Below, one piece after another: positions 6,590 to 7,783 of a stretch of 7,783 nt of DNA. Each line of letters starts with the position of its first letter. Position 1 is the stretch's first letter. The notes beneath the pieces were generated by a model. That model did no database searches. It was not told the DNA's origin and saw only the letters and a program-made list of their open reading frames with translations. This DNA comes from Chloroflexota bacterium (GTDB lineage Bacteria > Chloroflexota > Limnocylindria > Limnocylindrales > CSP1-4), in NCBI GenBank assembly GCA_021786915.1, contig JAJYMP010000511.1, forward strand, positions 1 through 7,783, read 5' to 3'. Both the position numbers and the translations under genes were made by a program.

Positions 6590-7783
6590 TCCGCCATCGT
6601 CCGTTCGGCCTCGGGCATCCGTACCGCCTCGAGCCGGACCAGCGGGTGCCGGCCTGGCCGGTCGAGGGCGAGGCGATCGAGCTGCGCGCCACGAGCGGGA
6701 CCGAGCTGACCGACCTCGCAGTCGAGCTGACGGTCGACGGACGGACGAGCCGCCTGCCACTCGAGCCCGCGGGCGGCGGAGACGGGCGCACCCACGCCGA
6801 GCCCGCCTCCGGCCACGCCGAGCTGCCCGCCGCGGACCAGCCCGCCGCCACGGACGGCCACCGCGCCGCCGGGCACCTCGCCGCGGCCGCGACCCGCGAG
6901 GCCGGCCGGGGGCGACGCGCCTGGTCGGTGAGCGTCGGCCCGTACCCGGCCGGGACGCGACTCTCGTACCGGTTCGTCGGTGATCGTGGCCGCCAGCGCA
7001 CCCGCCGGTGCGAGGTCGTCGTCGCCGGCTGGACGTCATCGGGCGGACGGCTCGCCGTCGACCCGCCGGGCGCGGCCGGCGGTCGGCTCGTCCCCGGCAG
7101 TGTCGCCTGGCTGCGCGCCGATGCCGGCCCGATCCGCGTCCGCTTCGCCCTCCGGCTCGAGCCCGACGCCCACGTCGTCGGTTTCGGCGAGCGGTTCGAC
7201 CGGCTCGACCAGTGCGGCCGCCGGCTCGATGCCGTCGTCTTCGAGCAGTACAAGCACCAGGGCAACCGGACGTACCTGCCGATGCCGTTCGCGATCGTCG
7301 CCGGGCGCACCGGCTGGGGCGTCCACGTCCGGACGTCGCGGCGGACCTGGTTCGACGTCGGGGCGACCGATCCCGATCGCCTGTGGATCGAGGTCGAGCT
7401 CGATCCGGACGAGGGGGAGCCGGAGGTCGAGCTCGCGCTCTACGACGGCCGGCCGGTTGACGTCCTGGCCGCCTTCCTCCGGGAGACCGGCGTGCCCCGC
7501 CTGCCGCCCGAGTGGGTCTTCCGCCCCTGGATGAGCGCCAACGAGTGGAACACCCAGGCACGGGTGACGGCCGAAGTGGAGCGCAGCCTCGAGCTCGGGA
7601 TCCCGGTCGGGGCCGTGGTCATCGAAGCGTGGAGCGACGAGACGACGTTCGCCGCCTTCCGCGACGCCCGCTACGAAGTGCATCGCGACGGTGCGCCGCA
7701 CCGGCTCGCCGACTTCACGTTCCCGCCCGACGGTGCCTGGCCGGACCCGAAGGGCCTCGTCGACTGGCTCCACGGCCTCGGGA
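6586..7783 (+). CDS. GH31-family alpha-glucosidase, N-terminal part (cut by right edge)
   Basis: The frame stays open from a GTG at 6586, which overlaps the GH15 stop as GTGA, to the window edge, giving 399 residues of a longer protein. GH31 enzymes are retaining alpha-glycosidases or transglycosidases, many acting on alpha-1,4 or alpha-1,6 glucosides. The N-terminal beta-sandwich holds VVGFGERFDRLDQCG (197-211), the family's conserved substrate-side loop, then KHQGNRTYLPMPF (223-235) and GWGVHVRTSRRTWF (243-256). The barrel begins near 305 with LPPEWVFRPWMSANEW (307-321, approximately), followed by VVIEAWSDETTF (344-355), where Asp351 lies at the expected first substrate-binding position, and DFTFPPDGAWPDPKG (376-390). 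The catalytic Asp nucleophile and acid lie beyond the edge. Residues about 62-108 form a low-complexity Ala/Gly/His/Pro-rich stretch unlike conserved GH31 sequence, probably a disordered insert. No good Shine-Dalgarno site precedes the GTG, so translation may depend on coupling; a GTG at 6646 is an alternative start. No signal peptide is visible. Confidence 0.88.
   Translation, partial: MIRHRPFGLGHPYRLEPDQRVPAWPVEGEAIELRATSGTELTDLAVELTVDGRTSRLPLEPAGGGDGRTHAEPASGHAELPAADQPAATDGHRAAGHLAAAATREAGRGRRAWSVSVGPYPAGTRLSYRFVGDRGRQRTRRCEVVVAGWTSSGGRLAVDPPGAAGGRLVPGSVAWLRADAGPIRVRFALRLEPDAHVVGFGERFDRLDQCGRRLDAVVFEQYKHQGNRTYLPMPFAIVAGRTGWGVHVRTSRRTWFDVGATDPDRLWIEVELDPDEGEPEVELALYDGRPVDVLAAFLRETGVPRLPPEWVFRPWMSANEWNTQARVTAEVERSLELGIPVGAVVIEAWSDETTFAAFRDARYEVHRDGAPHRLADFTFPPDGAWPDPKGLVDWLHGLG

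Noticed and set aside
5534..7561. Long open frame of 675 codons on the minus strand opposite the GH15 and GH31 genes
   Set aside because: Its translation is Arg/Pro/Gly-rich with no recognisable motif, while the plus strand encodes clear GH15 and GH31 catalytic motifs across the same interval. Long antisense frames are expected in DNA this GC-rich.
1..7783. CRISPR arrays, tRNA or rRNA genes, insertion sequences, phage genes or defence systems
   Set aside because: No regularly spaced repeats, tRNA-like cloverleaf sequence, terminal inverted repeats with a transposase, or nuclease/defence motifs were seen. The window is almost fully occupied by sugar-metabolism genes.

Overview
High-GC bacterial DNA carrying one co-directional (+ strand) carbohydrate-uptake and breakdown operon, preceded by the tail of a ROK-family gene. 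The high GC content, dense GTG/ATG overlaps and a lipoprotein with a Ser/Ala/Gly-rich linker suggest a Chloroflexota lineage (Limnocylindria or Ellin6529-like) or possibly an actinobacterium. This placement is an inference from style; no phylogenetic marker is present.

Layout: (1) 1-261, C-terminal end of a ROK-family regulator or kinase, cut by the left edge. (2) 262-464, a 203-base intergenic region with a long-loop inverted repeat, a lone TTGACA box, a perfect 12-bp palindrome and a strong Shine-Dalgarno site. (3) 465-1793, a CUT1-type sugar-binding lipoprotein. (4) 1794-1882, an 89-base spacer dominated by a perfect 12-bp-stem hairpin and an overlapping second palindrome. (5) 1883-2830 and 2830-3714, the two ABC permeases (MalF-like, MalG-like). 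(6) 3720-5432, a GH66 (dextranase / cycloisomaltooligosaccharide glucanotransferase family) enzyme. (7) 5429-6589, a compact GH15 (glucoamylase/glucodextranase family) enzyme. (8) 6586 to the right edge, the N-terminal 399 residues of a GH31 alpha-glucosidase-family enzyme whose nucleophile region lies outside the window.

How the genes fit together: the lipoprotein captures an oligosaccharide outside the membrane and the two permeases import it. No ATPase gene is present, so an ATPase encoded elsewhere is presumably used. None of the three hydrolases has a visible signal peptide, so they probably act in the cytoplasm. GH66 enzymes are known for endo-cleavage or transglycosylation of alpha-1,6-glucan, and GH15 and GH31 enzymes include exo-acting alpha-glucosidases. 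The simplest reading is a locus for importing isomaltooligosaccharides, cyclic or linear, and degrading them to glucose inside the cell. The ROK gene could be the local regulator. The point of most interest is the pairing of an apparently cytoplasmic, compact GH66 enzyme with GH15 and GH31 partners and a CUT1 importer.
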